Shown piece by piece: positions 14,802 through 23,717 of a stretch of 36,678 bases of DNA. The notes under the pieces are model-generated. The model was given only the letters and a program-made list of their open reading frames with translations, was not told the DNA's origin and ran no database searches. The stretch comes from HGM11788 sp964654945 (GTDB lineage: Bacteria; Bacillota; Clostridia; Lachnospirales; CAG-274), in contig CAZZLN010000013.1 of assembly GCA_964654945.1 (NCBI GenBank), forward strand, positions 1 to 36,678, in the 5' to 3' direction. Each line of letters starts with the position of its first letter. Position 1 is the stretch's first letter. A program made the position numbers and the translations under genes.

Positions 14802-17800
14802 ATGCAAGCTTGTCAAGCACATCATTAATTTCATTTAATATATCATTTTCTTTTTTAAGATTTACACTTAAATAGGGCTTTGCAGCACTGTTTGTAAACA
14901 GTATTCTTCCTGCGTTCTCCTTAATGAGATTCATAATTTTTCCACCATCGGCATTTGCATCAGCCTTAAATGCAATAATGAATTTCCCATTTTTTTGTGT
15001 TATATTTGTAATGCCAAGTTTATGAGCTTTAGCCTTTATAGCCGCAACATCAAGAAGGTTGTTTACTGCTCTTGGAATATTTCCGAATCTGTCCTCAAAT
15101 TCCTCCTGAACATCATAGTATTCATTAAGCCCTGTTATGTTGGAAATCTTTTTGTACATATCAAGCTTTTGTTCTTCATTTGAAATATAATTATAAGGAA
15201 TGTACGCATTTAATTTAAGCTCAACAGACGTTTCAAAATCAGCTTCAACAGCTTCTCCTTTAAGTTCTCTCACTGCCTCATTTAAAAGCTTGCAATACAT
15301 TTCATAGCCTACACTGTCCATATGCCCATGCTGTTCTGCACCTAAAATATTGCCTGCACCTCTTATTTCAAGATCACGCATTGCAACCCTAAATCCTGAA
15401 CCAAACTCCGTAAATTCTCTAATAGTCTGCAGTCTTTTTTCAGCATCAGTTTGCAGCACCTTATCTCTTTCATAAAGAAGATAAGCAAAGCTTGTTCTGT
15501 AGCTTCTTCCAACTCGTCCTCTAAGCTGATAGAGCTGACTAAGTCCCATTTTGTCGGCATCAGAAATAATAATTGTATTTACATTTGAAATATCAAGACC
15601 TGTTTCAATAATGGTTGTACATACGAGAACATTGATTTCATTATCCATAAATCTCATCATTATATTCTCAAGCTCATTTTTGCTCATCTGCCCATGGGCA
15701 TAGGCAACATTTGCTTCAGGAACAAGCTGCTGTATTTTTTCAGCAGTCTTTTCTATATTATTGACTCTGTTATAAAGATAATATACCTGTCCGTTTCTTG
15801 CAAGCTCTCTGTGTATTGCATCTTTTACAAATTCAGGATCATACTCCATAACATAAGTCTGAACAGGCAGTCTGTTATGAGGCGCTTCTTCAAGTAAACT
15901 CATATCTCTTATACCTGTCATACTCATATGGAGAGTTCTTGGAATAGGTGTTGCAGTAAGTGTAAGCACATTTACATTTTTTCTTAAATTTTTTAATCTT
16001 TCCTTATGGTTTACGCCAAAACGCTGCTCCTCATCAACAATCACAAGACCTAAATCCTTAAATTCCATATCCTTGCTTAAAATTCTGTGAGTACCGATTA
16101 CAATGTCACATTCGCCCTTTTTAAGCTTTTTTATTATATCTTTTTGCTGTGCCGGAGTTCTAAATCTTGAAAGCATTTCTATATTTATCGGATAATCTTT
16201 CATTCTCTCCTTAAAATTAATATAATGCTGTCTTGCAAGAATTGTTGTGGGCACAAGATATGCAGCCTGCTTTCCATCCTGAACAGTCTTAAATGCAGCT
16301 CTTATTGCAATCTCCGTTTTACCAAAGCCAACATCACCGCAAATAAGTCTGTCCATTACTTTGCCTGCTTCCATATCATTTTTTACATCTTCTATTGCAA
16401 GAAGCTGGTCATCAGTTTCGGTATATTCAAAATCTTCTTCAAATTCTCTTTGCCACACAGTATCTTTTGAATATACAAATCCCTTTGCTTCCTGTCTTTC
16501 TGCATAAAGCTCCACAAGGTCATAGGCAAGCTTATAGGCTGCCTGTTTTGCTCTTGCCTTTGCCTTTTCCCAGCCTGATGTTCCAAGCTTGTTAAGTTTA
16601 GGCTTAGTTGCTTCACCGCCTATATATTTCTGTACCATATCCATCTGATTTATGGCAACATAAAGCACATCTTCTTGTGCATAGCCAATTTTCATATAGT
16701 CCTTACTGATGCCGTCTGTAACAATCTGCTCAATACCCTTGTATACCCCGACACCATGATTTTCATGGACTACATAATCCCCTATTTTAAGGTCTGCTAT
16801 ATTCTCAATGGCAGCTCCGTCTTTTCTCTTTTTTATTCTGCGTGACTTTTTTCTTTCTTCGCCAATAACATCATTTTCGCTTATAATTGCTATTTTATTA
16901 AGAGTATATTCAAAGCCTCTTGTAATGCTTCCTCTTGTAATATAAATACAACCCTTTTTAAGCTCTGTATTATCTATATTTTCAACATAAACAGCCTTTA
17001 AACCTCTTTCAGTAAGCTCCTTTAATATTCTTTCACATTTTGTGTGACCTCCCCCAAGGAGAATAATTCTATATCCTCTCTGACACATATAGCCTAAATC
17101 CTCAGCAGTCATATTCATATCATTTTTAGTAATAGATGAAGATTTAACCTTAAAATCAATAATTTCCTTTGGTTTGAAATAATCCACATTATGAAGTATA
17201 TTCTGAAGAAGAATTGTTTTTTTGTTTGCAAGCCTGTTTATAATATACTCATAGGTATACACCATATTCATTGCAGACGGCAGCATATAGCCTTTTTCAA
17301 TTCTGTTTTCAATACTATCAGTAAATTCTCTCAATACAAATTCAGAATGGTCTTTAACCTTTGAAGGCTCATCAATATAAAATATGGTATTTTTTGAAAA
17401 ATAATCAATTAATGTGCAGGTATAATCTCCATAAAAATACTCTATATATTTGTCTATACCCGAAAAACCTCTCTGTTCTGCAAGCTTTTCTGTTGTTTCC
17501 TCAACTATCATTTTAATTTTATCAGGAGCATTTTTATATTCCGAAAGCTCTTTTTTTATTTTTAAAACAGCATCGTCAACCTGATTATCCTCATATATAA
17601 GCTCTCTCATAGGATAAATTTTTACACTGTCAGTATTTTCAACAGACCTTTGCGAGCCTGTATCAAGAATTCTTATGGAATCCACCTCTGTATCCCAAAG
17701 CTCTATTCTTGCAGCATTTTCACACACAGGAGAGAATATATCCAAAATTCCTCCTCTTATGGCAAACTGACCCTGACCCTCAACCATTTCACATCTTTCA

Positions 17801-18282
17801 TATCCCATAAGCACAAGCTTTTTTGAAAGCTCCTCAATGTTAATATCATCACCAATTTTAATTTCTGTTATAAATTTTTTTATAATTTCAATTGGCACCA
17901 GTCTGTCAAAAAGTGCCTCCACAGAAAGCACAACAGTTACCTTTTCTTCATCTATAATTTTTGAAATAATATTAAATCTTTCCTTTATAATATCAAGAGA
18001 TTTAACATCTGCCCAATAGAAAATAATATCCTTTGACGGATAAAGCATTACATTTTTCCTCATAAAAAATTTCAGATCGTTATATATCTCCTTTGCTCTA
18101 AGCTCTGAACTTGTTATTATAAGATTTGAACAGTTAAGGCTGTCACTTACAGCAGAGATAAGATGAACTTTCTGCGTGTCAATAACACCTGTTGTAAGAA
18201 CAGGTGTTATGTCTGAGTTTATAAATTTTATTAAGCTGTTAAAATCAGTGTTTTCTTCCAAAAAACCATTAAATATATTCAT
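14800..18282 (-). CDS. mfd: Transcription-repair coupling factor Mfd
   Basis: A 1160-residue SF2 translocase that pushes stalled RNA polymerase off DNA and recruits UvrA to lesions. In order: the UvrB-homology region at the N-terminus (IRGGILDIFSP), the polymerase-interacting domain with IGDYVVHENHGVGVYKGIEQ, helicase motifs with Walker A ICGDVGFGKTEIA, DEEQRFG (DEEQ box), LTATPIPRTLHMSMTGIRDM, the RGRVGRS motif, and the C-terminal TRCF domain that masks the UvrA site. The length is normal and nothing is missing. The start has GGAAGG just upstream. It stands alone, with its own promoter candidate at 18318-18346. Confidence 0.97.
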   Translation of the reverse strand: MNIFNGFLEENTDFNSLIKFINSDITPVLTTGVIDTQKVHLISAVSDSLNCSNLIITSSELRAKEIYNDLKFFMRKNVMLYPSKDIIFYWADVKSLDIIKERFNIISKIIDEEKVTVVLSVEALFDRLVPIEIIKKFITEIKIGDDINIEELSKKLVLMGYERCEMVEGQGQFAIRGGILDIFSPVCENAARIELWDTEVDSIRILDTGSQRSVENTDSVKIYPMRELIYEDNQVDDAVLKIKKELSEYKNAPDKIKMIVEETTEKLAEQRGFSGIDKYIEYFYGDYTCTLIDYFSKNTIFYIDEPSKVKDHSEFVLREFTDSIENRIEKGYMLPSAMNMVYTYEYIINRLANKKTILLQNILHNVDYFKPKEIIDFKVKSSSITKNDMNMTAEDLGYMCQRGYRIILLGGGHTKCERILKELTERGLKAVYVENIDNTELKKGCIYITRGSITRGFEYTLNKIAIISENDVIGEERKKSRRIKKRKDGAAIENIADLKIGDYVVHENHGVGVYKGIEQIVTDGISKDYMKIGYAQEDVLYVAINQMDMVQKYIGGEATKPKLNKLGTSGWEKAKARAKQAAYKLAYDLVELYAERQEAKGFVYSKDTVWQREFEEDFEYTETDDQLLAIEDVKNDMEAGKVMDRLICGDVGFGKTEIAIRAAFKTVQDGKQAAYLVPTTILARQHYINFKERMKDYPINIEMLSRFRTPAQQKDIIKKLKKGECDIVIGTHRILSKDMEFKDLGLVIVDEEQRFGVNHKERLKNLRKNVNVLTLTATPIPRTLHMSMTGIRDMSLLEEAPHNRLPVQTYVMEYDPEFVKDAIHRELARNGQVYYLYNRVNNIEKTAEKIQQLVPEANVAYAHGQMSKNELENIMMRFMDNEINVLVCTTIIETGLDISNVNTIIISDADKMGLSQLYQLRGRVGRSYRTSFAYLLYERDKVLQTDAEKRLQTIREFTEFGSGFRVAMRDLEIRGAGNILGAEQHGHMDSVGYEMYCKLLNEAVRELKGEAVEADFETSVELKLNAYIPYNYISNEEQKLDMYKKISNITGLNEYYDVQEEFEDRFGNIPRAVNNLLDVAAIKAKAHKLGITNITQKNGKFIIAFKADANADGGKIMNLIKENAGRILFTNSAAKPYLSVNLKKENDILNEINDVLDKLA

Positions 18283-18317
18283 ACCTTCCGCTTTCTTTCA
18301 GGATATTTTATAAATAT

Positions 18318-18346
18318 ATTTTATCATATTTTTATTCTGTGCACAA
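18318..18346 (-). promoter_or_regulatory. Probable promoter of mfd
   Basis: Read on the minus strand: TTGTGC (18346-18341), a 17-base spacer, then TAAAAT (18323-18318), 36 bases before the start codon. The rest of the 270-base gap up to 18553 is AT-rich and shows nothing else I can name. Confidence 0.55.
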
Positions 18347-18553
18347 CACAAATAAAAATTTTATTTAGACTTTATAAATTTAATTTTGATAAAAAAATTG
18401 TATAATACTTATCGGCTTTACTTAAAATATGAAGAACAATTGTCTTTATTTATGTATCATCAGTATCTGCAATACAACTTGCGGTTATACATATGGTTAA
18501 TACAATACATATTACTAATAAGTCAAATATTACTTTCTTTATAAAAATTCTTC

Positions 18554-19351
18554 CTATTTTGTTTCAGCTTCCTTTGCTGCCTCATAGGCGTCTGCCGCTG
18601 TATTTATGGCATTCATGGCATTTAATGTTCTTGGATAGCCATTATATGGAACACATAATAAAACCGCCGCAAGCATCGTATCTCTTGTATTTCCTACAGT
18701 AAGGTTGCCGTTTGTATGACTGCCTATCTGACTTTCACATCCGCCGTTTGCAGTAAGAACAGAAAGAGTTAAAATTTCTCTTGTTTTAACATCAAGGGTT
18801 TCTCTTGTATAAAAATCTCCAAAGCATATACCTGAAAGATATTCGGTAATGACCTTTTGACTGTCAGCCATATCATCTGTAATTGTTCCTATTTCAGAAC
18901 CAAATATTGAACGCTGAACCTCTAAGCCTTTTTCATATCTGTTGCTTTCCGTAACAGTTGCCTGAGATTTTACGGTAGGTATTTGTCTTTCCTTAAACGC
19001 CTCATCTACGGACTCCATAGCACTTAAAGCCTTTGTATATCCGCAATATGGCGCAGCCTGATAAACCGCTTCCTTAATTTCAGCAGGTGTTACACCATTG
19101 TCAAGTGCCGTAAAGGTCTGTTCCTTAATCTGAGTGTATGCCTGCAAAGAAGTCATTGTTGATAATATTACAAGCTGCTGTGTTTTTGTATCCAAATGCT
19201 CATTAATAAAATCACTTCCGTAATGCTCCATCATATTCGCCAGCTCCTGACCATTATCTGATGGCTCAGCATAAGCACCTGCAGCAGGCATAACACCCAT
19301 AGTCAGCAATGCTGTCATAGTAATAATTCTCTTAAAAATTGATTTCTTCAT
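18554..19351 (-). CDS. Exported carboxymuconolactone decarboxylase-like (AhpD-fold) protein
   Basis: A 265-residue protein with a signal peptide (residues 1-28, ending GAYA) and two tandem CMD/AhpD-like units. The first is around residues 45-115 (TKTQQLVILSTMTSLQ, ALDNGVTPAEIKEAVYQAAP), the second around 155-250 (VKTREILTLSVLTANG, LLCVPYNGYPRTLNAMNAIN). The CxxC-x-x-H redox motif of true AhpD is not seen, so peroxidase activity is doubtful; related proteins act as decarboxylases, isomerases or oxidoreductase partners. Its ribosome binding site TAGGAGG contains the stop codon of the upstream merR-like gene, so the two are translationally coupled. Export from the cell is unusual for the fold. 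Confidence 0.8.
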   Translation of the reverse strand: MKKSIFKRIITMTALLTMGVMPAAGAYAEPSDNGQELANMMEHYGSDFINEHLDTKTQQLVILSTMTSLQAYTQIKEQTFTALDNGVTPAEIKEAVYQAAPYCGYTKALSAMESVDEAFKERQIPTVKSQATVTESNRYEKGLEVQRSIFGSEIGTITDDMADSQKVITEYLSGICFGDFYTRETLDVKTREILTLSVLTANGGCESQIGSHTNGNLTVGNTRDTMLAAVLLCVPYNGYPRTLNAMNAINTAADAYEAAKEAETK

Positions 19352-19363
19352 AGTTTTTTCCTC

Positions 19364-19702
19364 CTAAAAAAATAGTTTAGTTTTATTTTTAATTTCATAA
19401 ATTATGTAATCCAGACAATCCAGACTTTTTTGTTTTTTGTGGATTTCGTCGAGCAAGTTTTGTCTGTACAAATTTAAAAGCCTAATTTGCTCAGTACTTT
19501 TTCCATCATTATTCAATATTAAAAACCGTTTTATATCCCCTAAACTTAACCCGCTGTCATATAGGGTGCCATATAGTATAAGCCGTTTTAATGCAACGTC
19601 ATCAAATTCTTCCAAAGTTGTTATAAGCCCGCTTTTTTCAAAAGCTCTCAGCTTTTCAATGTCAATATTATAACGTACGCTCAGTTCATTAATTGTCAAC
19701 AT
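19364..19702 (-). CDS. MerR-like transcriptional regulator
   Basis: A 112-residue regulator with an N-terminal winged-helix DNA-binding domain of MerR type (LTINELSVRYNIDIEKLRAF, then EKSGLI) and a C-terminal helical dimerization segment (LYRQNLLDEIHKKQKSLDCL). The conserved RYY-type sequence in the first wing is diverged (here LITTLEEFDD), and no metal-binding cysteines are present, so its effector is unknown. GAGGAGG is 6 bases from the start. It is coupled to the exported CMD-like gene, which it probably controls. A hairpin with T-run stands only about 15 bases upstream of this gene. Confidence 0.7.
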   Translation of the reverse strand: MLTINELSVRYNIDIEKLRAFEKSGLITTLEEFDDVALKRLILYGTLYDSGLSLGDIKRFLILNNDGKSTEQIRLLNLYRQNLLDEIHKKQKSLDCLDYIIYEIKNKTKLFF

Positions 19703-19717
19703 TCATAACCTCCTCAC

Positions 19718-19764
19718 AAAAAAATATAAGTGCAGCAAAAATTTGTTTCTCGCTACACTTATAT
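19718..19764 (-). terminator. Terminator or attenuator between lysR and merR
   Basis: On the minus strand ATATAAGTGTAGC pairs with GCTGCACTTATAT (one mismatch) and is followed by seven T residues, the form of a rho-independent terminator for the lysR transcript. The merR ribosome binding site begins directly after the T-run. So merR must rely on read-through, on a promoter within the hairpin, or on anti-termination. The same palindrome could also serve as a regulator binding site. Confidence 0.65.
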
Positions 19765-19795
19765 AATAAATCAAAATATTAAAAATGTAAAATAC

Positions 19796-20692
19796 CTATA
19801 TTTCATTGTTATTCATACGCAAATTGCATTGAACGTGTTCTATAAATTTTGTTACAGCCAAACTGAAAGGCTGATGCTTTTTCCATGCAAAGACAGATGT
19901 GGCAATTCTTTCGGGATATAACGGTCTGTATGTAACCTTGGATTTATCCGGAAAAGGCATTGAGCCTTCAATTATCAAAGCATAGCCTAAACCCTGTTCA
20001 ACAAGAATAGAAGCATTTGTAGAAAGATTACATGAAGCTGCAATATTCAATTTCTCCATATAACCTCTGAACCAGCTTTCAATTTCATTTCTGATACTCT
20101 GCCTCTTTGTCATTATAAGGGGCAGCTTGCTTAATTCTTTGGCAGTAATATAATCCTTTTTCGCTAAAGGGTCATCAGTTCTCATCAATACTGCCCAATT
20201 TTCCTTAATATTTAAGCGTATAAAATCATATTTTTCAATTTCAACAGGCTCAAGCAAAATACCAATATCCGTAACACCATTGTCAATACGCTGCTTTATC
20301 TGGTCTGCATCGCCTGTATATAAATCCAAGCTGACATTGGGATATTTTTCTTTAAAAGATATAAAAAGCTTTGTTATCACCTTTACTGATTCCAGCTCAC
20401 CACAACCAACAGCTATTTCACCGTCTATTAGCTGCTCACTCTCTGAAAGCTCCTTCTCAGCCTTATCAGCAAGCTCAACAATTTCACTTGCTCTCCTGCG
20501 AAACAACATTCCCTCATCGGTAAGAGCTATTCCTTTTTTACCTCTAAGTAAAAGCTGAACACCTAAATCATCCTCAAGCTTTGAAAGCTGACGGCTTAAT
20601 GTGGGCTGAGTAATATGCAGAATATCCGCTGCTTTTGTTATATTTTCTTCTCTGACAACAGTTAAAAAATATTTAAGAACTCTTATATCCAA
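19796..20692 (-). CDS. LysR-type transcriptional regulator
   Basis: A 298-residue LysR regulator: helix-turn-helix at residues 1-60 (ENITKAADILHITQPTLSRQ) and a periplasmic-binding-like effector domain from about 90 to 295. The start is TTG at 20692, with AGGAGG 7 bases upstream; no ATG fits. Unlike many LysR genes it is not divergent from its probable targets; it lies in the same direction between flavodoxin and merR. The flavodoxin, alcohol dehydrogenase and CMD-like neighbours suggest control of a redox response, which is inference. Confidence 0.92.
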   Translation of the reverse strand: MDIRVLKYFLTVVREENITKAADILHITQPTLSRQLSKLEDDLGVQLLLRGKKGIALTDEGMLFRRRASEIVELADKAEKELSESEQLIDGEIAVGCGELESVKVITKLFISFKEKYPNVSLDLYTGDADQIKQRIDNGVTDIGILLEPVEIEKYDFIRLNIKENWAVLMRTDDPLAKKDYITAKELSKLPLIMTKRQSIRNEIESWFRGYMEKLNIAASCNLSTNASILVEQGLGYALIIEGSMPFPDKSKVTYRPLYPERIATSVFAWKKHQPFSLAVTKFIEHVQCNLRMNNNEI

Positions 20693-20830
20693 GATTATCC
20701 CTCCTAAGCATTATTGTATATTAATTATACAATATTTGCATATTTAAAACAACCTTGATAATAGTTTAATTTAATTCGTTAATTTAAAATTCCTCCATTT
20801 TAAATATATATTGTAAGAAATTCTTTGTTT

Positions 20831-21304
20831 TTAATAGGCTTCTGCCCACGTCTTTAATTCGTTTTCCGAAAGTCTGCCATTCAGCATTTTTCCCGGAACA
20901 AGATTTGCTCCGCTGCAGCTTTTTTGAAGCCTTGAATTGGTATTTCCCATTCCGCTTCCCCCTGATGTTGCAAAAGGAACAATTGTCTTACCTGTGAAAT
21001 CATAGCTTTCCAAAAAAGTATTTATAATTGTAGGAGCTACATACCACCAAATGGGAAAGCCTAAAAAAATAACATCATATTCTTCCATATTATATAATTT
21101 ACCCTCAATAGCCGGACGGGAATTAGGGTCATTCATCTCTATTGTACTGCGTGATTTTTTATCCATCCAGTTTAAATCAGCTTCTGTATAAGGTATCTCA
21201 GGCTTAATTTCAAAAATATCAGCACCTGCTGCCTGAGCCAATTTTTTAGCAGCTCTCGCTGTTACTCCCCCTGCACTAAAATATGCCACCAGCTTTTTAT
21301 TCAT
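20831..21304 (-). CDS. Flavodoxin-like protein
   Basis: A 157-residue flavodoxin-fold protein, expected to bind FMN and carry electrons in the cytoplasm. The first strand and phosphate loop read KLVAYFSAGGVTARAAKKLA, where most members have S/T-x-T-G-N-T, so the loop is of the variant type common in anaerobe flavodoxins. DVIFLGFPIWWYVAPTIINT and the segment around FATSGGSGMG supply the flavin-edge residues (Trp/Tyr). A strong ribosome binding site (GGGAGG) precedes the ATG. It follows the alcohol dehydrogenase gene by 37 bases and is probably co-transcribed with it. Confidence 0.88.
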   Translation of the reverse strand: MNKKLVAYFSAGGVTARAAKKLAQAAGADIFEIKPEIPYTEADLNWMDKKSRSTIEMNDPNSRPAIEGKLYNMEEYDVIFLGFPIWWYVAPTIINTFLESYDFTGKTIVPFATSGGSGMGNTNSRLQKSCSGANLVPGKMLNGRLSENELKTWAEAY

Positions 21305-21341
21305 AAGTTTTTCCTCCCTTGTTAAATTACAGATTATTGTA

Positions 21342-22511
21342 TTACAAGCTCTCTTTTAAAATATTTACTATCTCGTTATGATTTAATACCTTATAACCGT
21401 CTGTCAGAATAATTGTGGCGCTTGCTATTCCTTCAATCATATCTTCATCTGCTCCAAGCTCTGTAATATTCATTACAAGACCAAGCTCTTTCATCCAGCT
21501 TTCCATTTTACTAAGTCCTTCAAGGGCAATCTGTTCATCTGTTTTTCCTGTTTCATCCACATTCCAGACATTAACGGCAAACCTCTTAAATTTATTAAGT
21601 CCATAAGCCATTATATATCTGTAATAAGGCAGTGATACCGCTGCCAATGTCATTCCATGAGCAGCATTTGTATAAGCTCCTACTGCCTGTCCAATCATAT
21701 GAACCATCCAATCGGTTGATTTTCCCTTTGCAACAAGAGTATTAAGCGCCCATGTGGCTGTCCACATAATGTTGCTTCTTGCCTCATAATCCTGAGGGTT
21801 TTTATTTGCGATAAGGCTTGAATGAATAAGAGATTTCATAAGTCCTTCACTTATATAATCACTTGTATTATCATCATCTCCCGAAAAATACTGTTCGCAG
21901 ATATGATTGAAAATATCATAAATTCCTGAAACCATCTGGTAATGAGGAAGTGTCAGAGTATACTTTGGATTTAATATGGAAAACTTTGGCATAATATTTT
22001 CATCTGCAAATACATGACCAATTTTCATCTTGCTATCATGATTTGTAATAACTGCTCCTGCATTCATTTCAGAGCCTGTTCCAACCATAGTAAGCACACA
22101 GCCAACAGGAATTATCTCACAATCAGGCTCCTCAAATTTTACATAGTATTTTTCCCAGGGGTCCTCATCACAATTAACGGATACGGAAACCGCCTTAGAA
22201 TAATCACATACAGACCCGCCGCCTACTGCCAAAATTAAATCTGCATTATGTTTTCTTGCAATTTCTATACCTTCATATAATTTATCAAGTGTAGGATTTG
22301 GCATTACACCTGAAATCTCTGCAATATTCTTAACGTTTGCCTTTAAAATAGCTATGACCTCATCATATATACCATTCTTCTTAATAGAGCCTCCGCCATA
22401 TACCAATACTACATTTTTACCATACTTTTGAAGCTCTGTATTTAAGTACTTTAATGAATCATCTCCAAAATATAATTTAGTCGGGTTACAATAAGCAAAA
22501 TTTCCTAACAT
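21342..22511 (-). CDS. Iron-containing alcohol dehydrogenase (BDH/YqhD type)
   Basis: A 389-residue group III alcohol dehydrogenase, most like NAD(P)H-dependent butanol dehydrogenases and YqhD, which reduce aldehydes. GGGSVCDYSKAVS and VGTGSEMNAGAVITN form the cofactor-binding region. The metal ligands fall in YDIFNHICEQYFSG, VHMIGQAVGAY and AAHGMTLAAVSLPYY. Length is typical. AAGGAGG precedes ATG 22511. It is the first gene of the five-gene minus-strand run and is likely to lead a transcript that includes the flavodoxin. Confidence 0.9.
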   Translation of the reverse strand: MLGNFAYCNPTKLYFGDDSLKYLNTELQKYGKNVVLVYGGGSIKKNGIYDEVIAILKANVKNIAEISGVMPNPTLDKLYEGIEIARKHNADLILAVGGGSVCDYSKAVSVSVNCDEDPWEKYYVKFEEPDCEIIPVGCVLTMVGTGSEMNAGAVITNHDSKMKIGHVFADENIMPKFSILNPKYTLTLPHYQMVSGIYDIFNHICEQYFSGDDDNTSDYISEGLMKSLIHSSLIANKNPQDYEARSNIMWTATWALNTLVAKGKSTDWMVHMIGQAVGAYTNAAHGMTLAAVSLPYYRYIMAYGLNKFKRFAVNVWNVDETGKTDEQIALEGLSKMESWMKELGLVMNITELGADEDMIEGIASATIILTDGYKVLNHNEIVNILKESL

Positions 22512-22738
22512 TTGTTAATCCTCCTTAATTTTTTTTATATATATTATATCACCAATAAACCAATATGTAAAATGCTTATATTTTATGTGTATCAATACAA
22601 ATTTTGCATATTGATTTATAAATTTTATATATCTTATTCGGGAATTTAACGGTTAAAGACCAAAAACAGCTTTAAAGGCAGCAGAAAAACCGTATATAAG
22701 TGGTTAAAACGATATTATGGGACAATAGAAAGCTTATA

Positions 22739-22765
22739 TTTTTGCGGGGACTGTTCCCCGCAAAA
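22739..22765. repeat. GC-rich palindrome in intergenic DNA
   Basis: TTTTGCGGGGA and TCCCCGCAAAA flank CTGT, a near-perfect palindrome. It stands out from the AT-rich 414-base gap between the alcohol dehydrogenase and the broken TIGR02452 gene. It has the look of a dispersed intergenic repeat. Confidence 0.65.
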
Positions 22766-22774
22766 TCCCTAGTC

Positions 22775-22838
22775 TTGTCTTATAGGGCGGTTTTAGAGTT
22801 ATTTGTGTTTAAGTTGGTGTGTTTAATTTATAAGACAA
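22775..22838. other. Inverted-repeat-bounded element of unknown nature
   Basis: TTGTCTTATA (22775-22784) and TATAAGACAA (22829-22838) are perfect 10-base inverted repeats that enclose 44 bases beginning GGGCGGTTTTAGAGTTATTT. It could fold as a long hairpin, or be a tiny miniature element or non-coding RNA. There is no open frame. The rest of the gap (22839-22925) shows a purine-rich stretch and nothing else recognised. Confidence 0.4.
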
Positions 22839-22925
22839 AATACCGCAGAATACAACGATAATTGCCCCTAATGCTCAATTGCAAAAAAGGGGAGGGATGG
22901 GGTAAGAATTAAAATTCTATATTAC

Positions 22926-23360
22926 TTAGCAAAAATAATTTTTAAACATATTGTAATTATACTGTGTTTTGGTTTTATCCAACACAGCCATTATCACGTT
23001 ATCGAAAGTGTTGCTCATTTCGTCAAAGGCTTGGCGGAACAGTTTTGCAATTGTTTTTGCATCATTTCCAAAAGCACCGCATCCCCAGGCGCCCAGCACG
23101 AGATTTTTGTAATTTTGAGTTAATGCAAGATAAAGCATTCCCTTTATTCTTTGGTGAAGCAAATGCTCATAATTTTCAATGCCCATATTAATGGCGGCTG
23201 TTGACATTATAGGGGCGGCACAGGTCAACACTGATATCACAAACGGCTTGTCCGACAATAAATTATCGGCATTTCTGAACACTTCAACAGCTGATTTCGT
23301 AAGAAGCTTAAATTTGTTTTCCTGCATTACTGTGCAATTATAAACCGAAAAATAGCACAT
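22926..23360 (-). pseudogene. TIGR02452/PARG-like protein, C-terminal part only
   Basis: A 144-residue frame matching the second half of the TIGR02452 family (microbial poly(ADP-ribose) glycohydrolase/macro-domain-like proteins, usually about 270 residues). Recognisable parts are ISVLTCAAPIMSTAA, then RIKGMLYLALTQNYKNLVLG, AWGCGAFGNDAKTIAKLFRQ and the closing FDNVIMAVLD. The N-terminal half that carries the glycine-rich ADP-ribose binding and catalytic loop is missing, and the upstream sequence leads straight into AT-rich spacer. It is therefore probably inactive. It neighbours another broken gene on the other strand. Confidence 0.75.
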
Positions 23361-23483
23361 TATTCATTTTGTTTATAATGTAATTTTGACATATTCATTA
23401 TATCATATATTTTATAAATTACATTTAGTTTATGAGAATATCTAAAATATTTTATAAATATATTTTTATATAGGAGGGATTTT

Positions 23484-23717
23484 ATGATTAAAAATTTTTT
23501 CAATAGAAAAAAGCCCACTATATGGGCATTAATTATTGTATGTGCTTTTGCTTTTACAGTCGGAGCTTTTAAGCTTGCCCTAAACAATGAATCAGTTCCG
23601 ACCTCTGCTGCAAAAAAAGCCTTGCCAATATATTGCGTTGATACTCAGGGTAAAAAGCAGGTTGCCATAAGCTTTGATGCCGCATGGGGAGTGGGTAATG
23701 TAAGAAGGAATTCCTAA
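23484..23717 (+). pseudogene. Polysaccharide deacetylase (PdaB-like), N-terminal part only
   Basis: A 77-residue frame with a membrane anchor (residues about 12-30) and the start of a NodB-type deacetylase domain: YCVDTQGKKQVAISFDAAWG. In family members the DAAWG strand carries the first metal-binding aspartate and is followed by about 180 more residues; here the sequence changes after WG and stops at 23715-23717. A good GGAGGG ribosome binding site precedes ATG 23484. I infer that the gene was cut by an insertion or deletion at about 23695, which may be the left edge of the island to the right. Confidence 0.75.

Noticed and set aside
22790..22815. GTTTTAGAGTTATTTGTGTT, like the start of type II CRISPR repeats or an anti-repeat
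   Set aside because: It is present once only; there are no spacers, no second repeat and no cas gene in the window, so it is not called a CRISPR array or tracrRNA.
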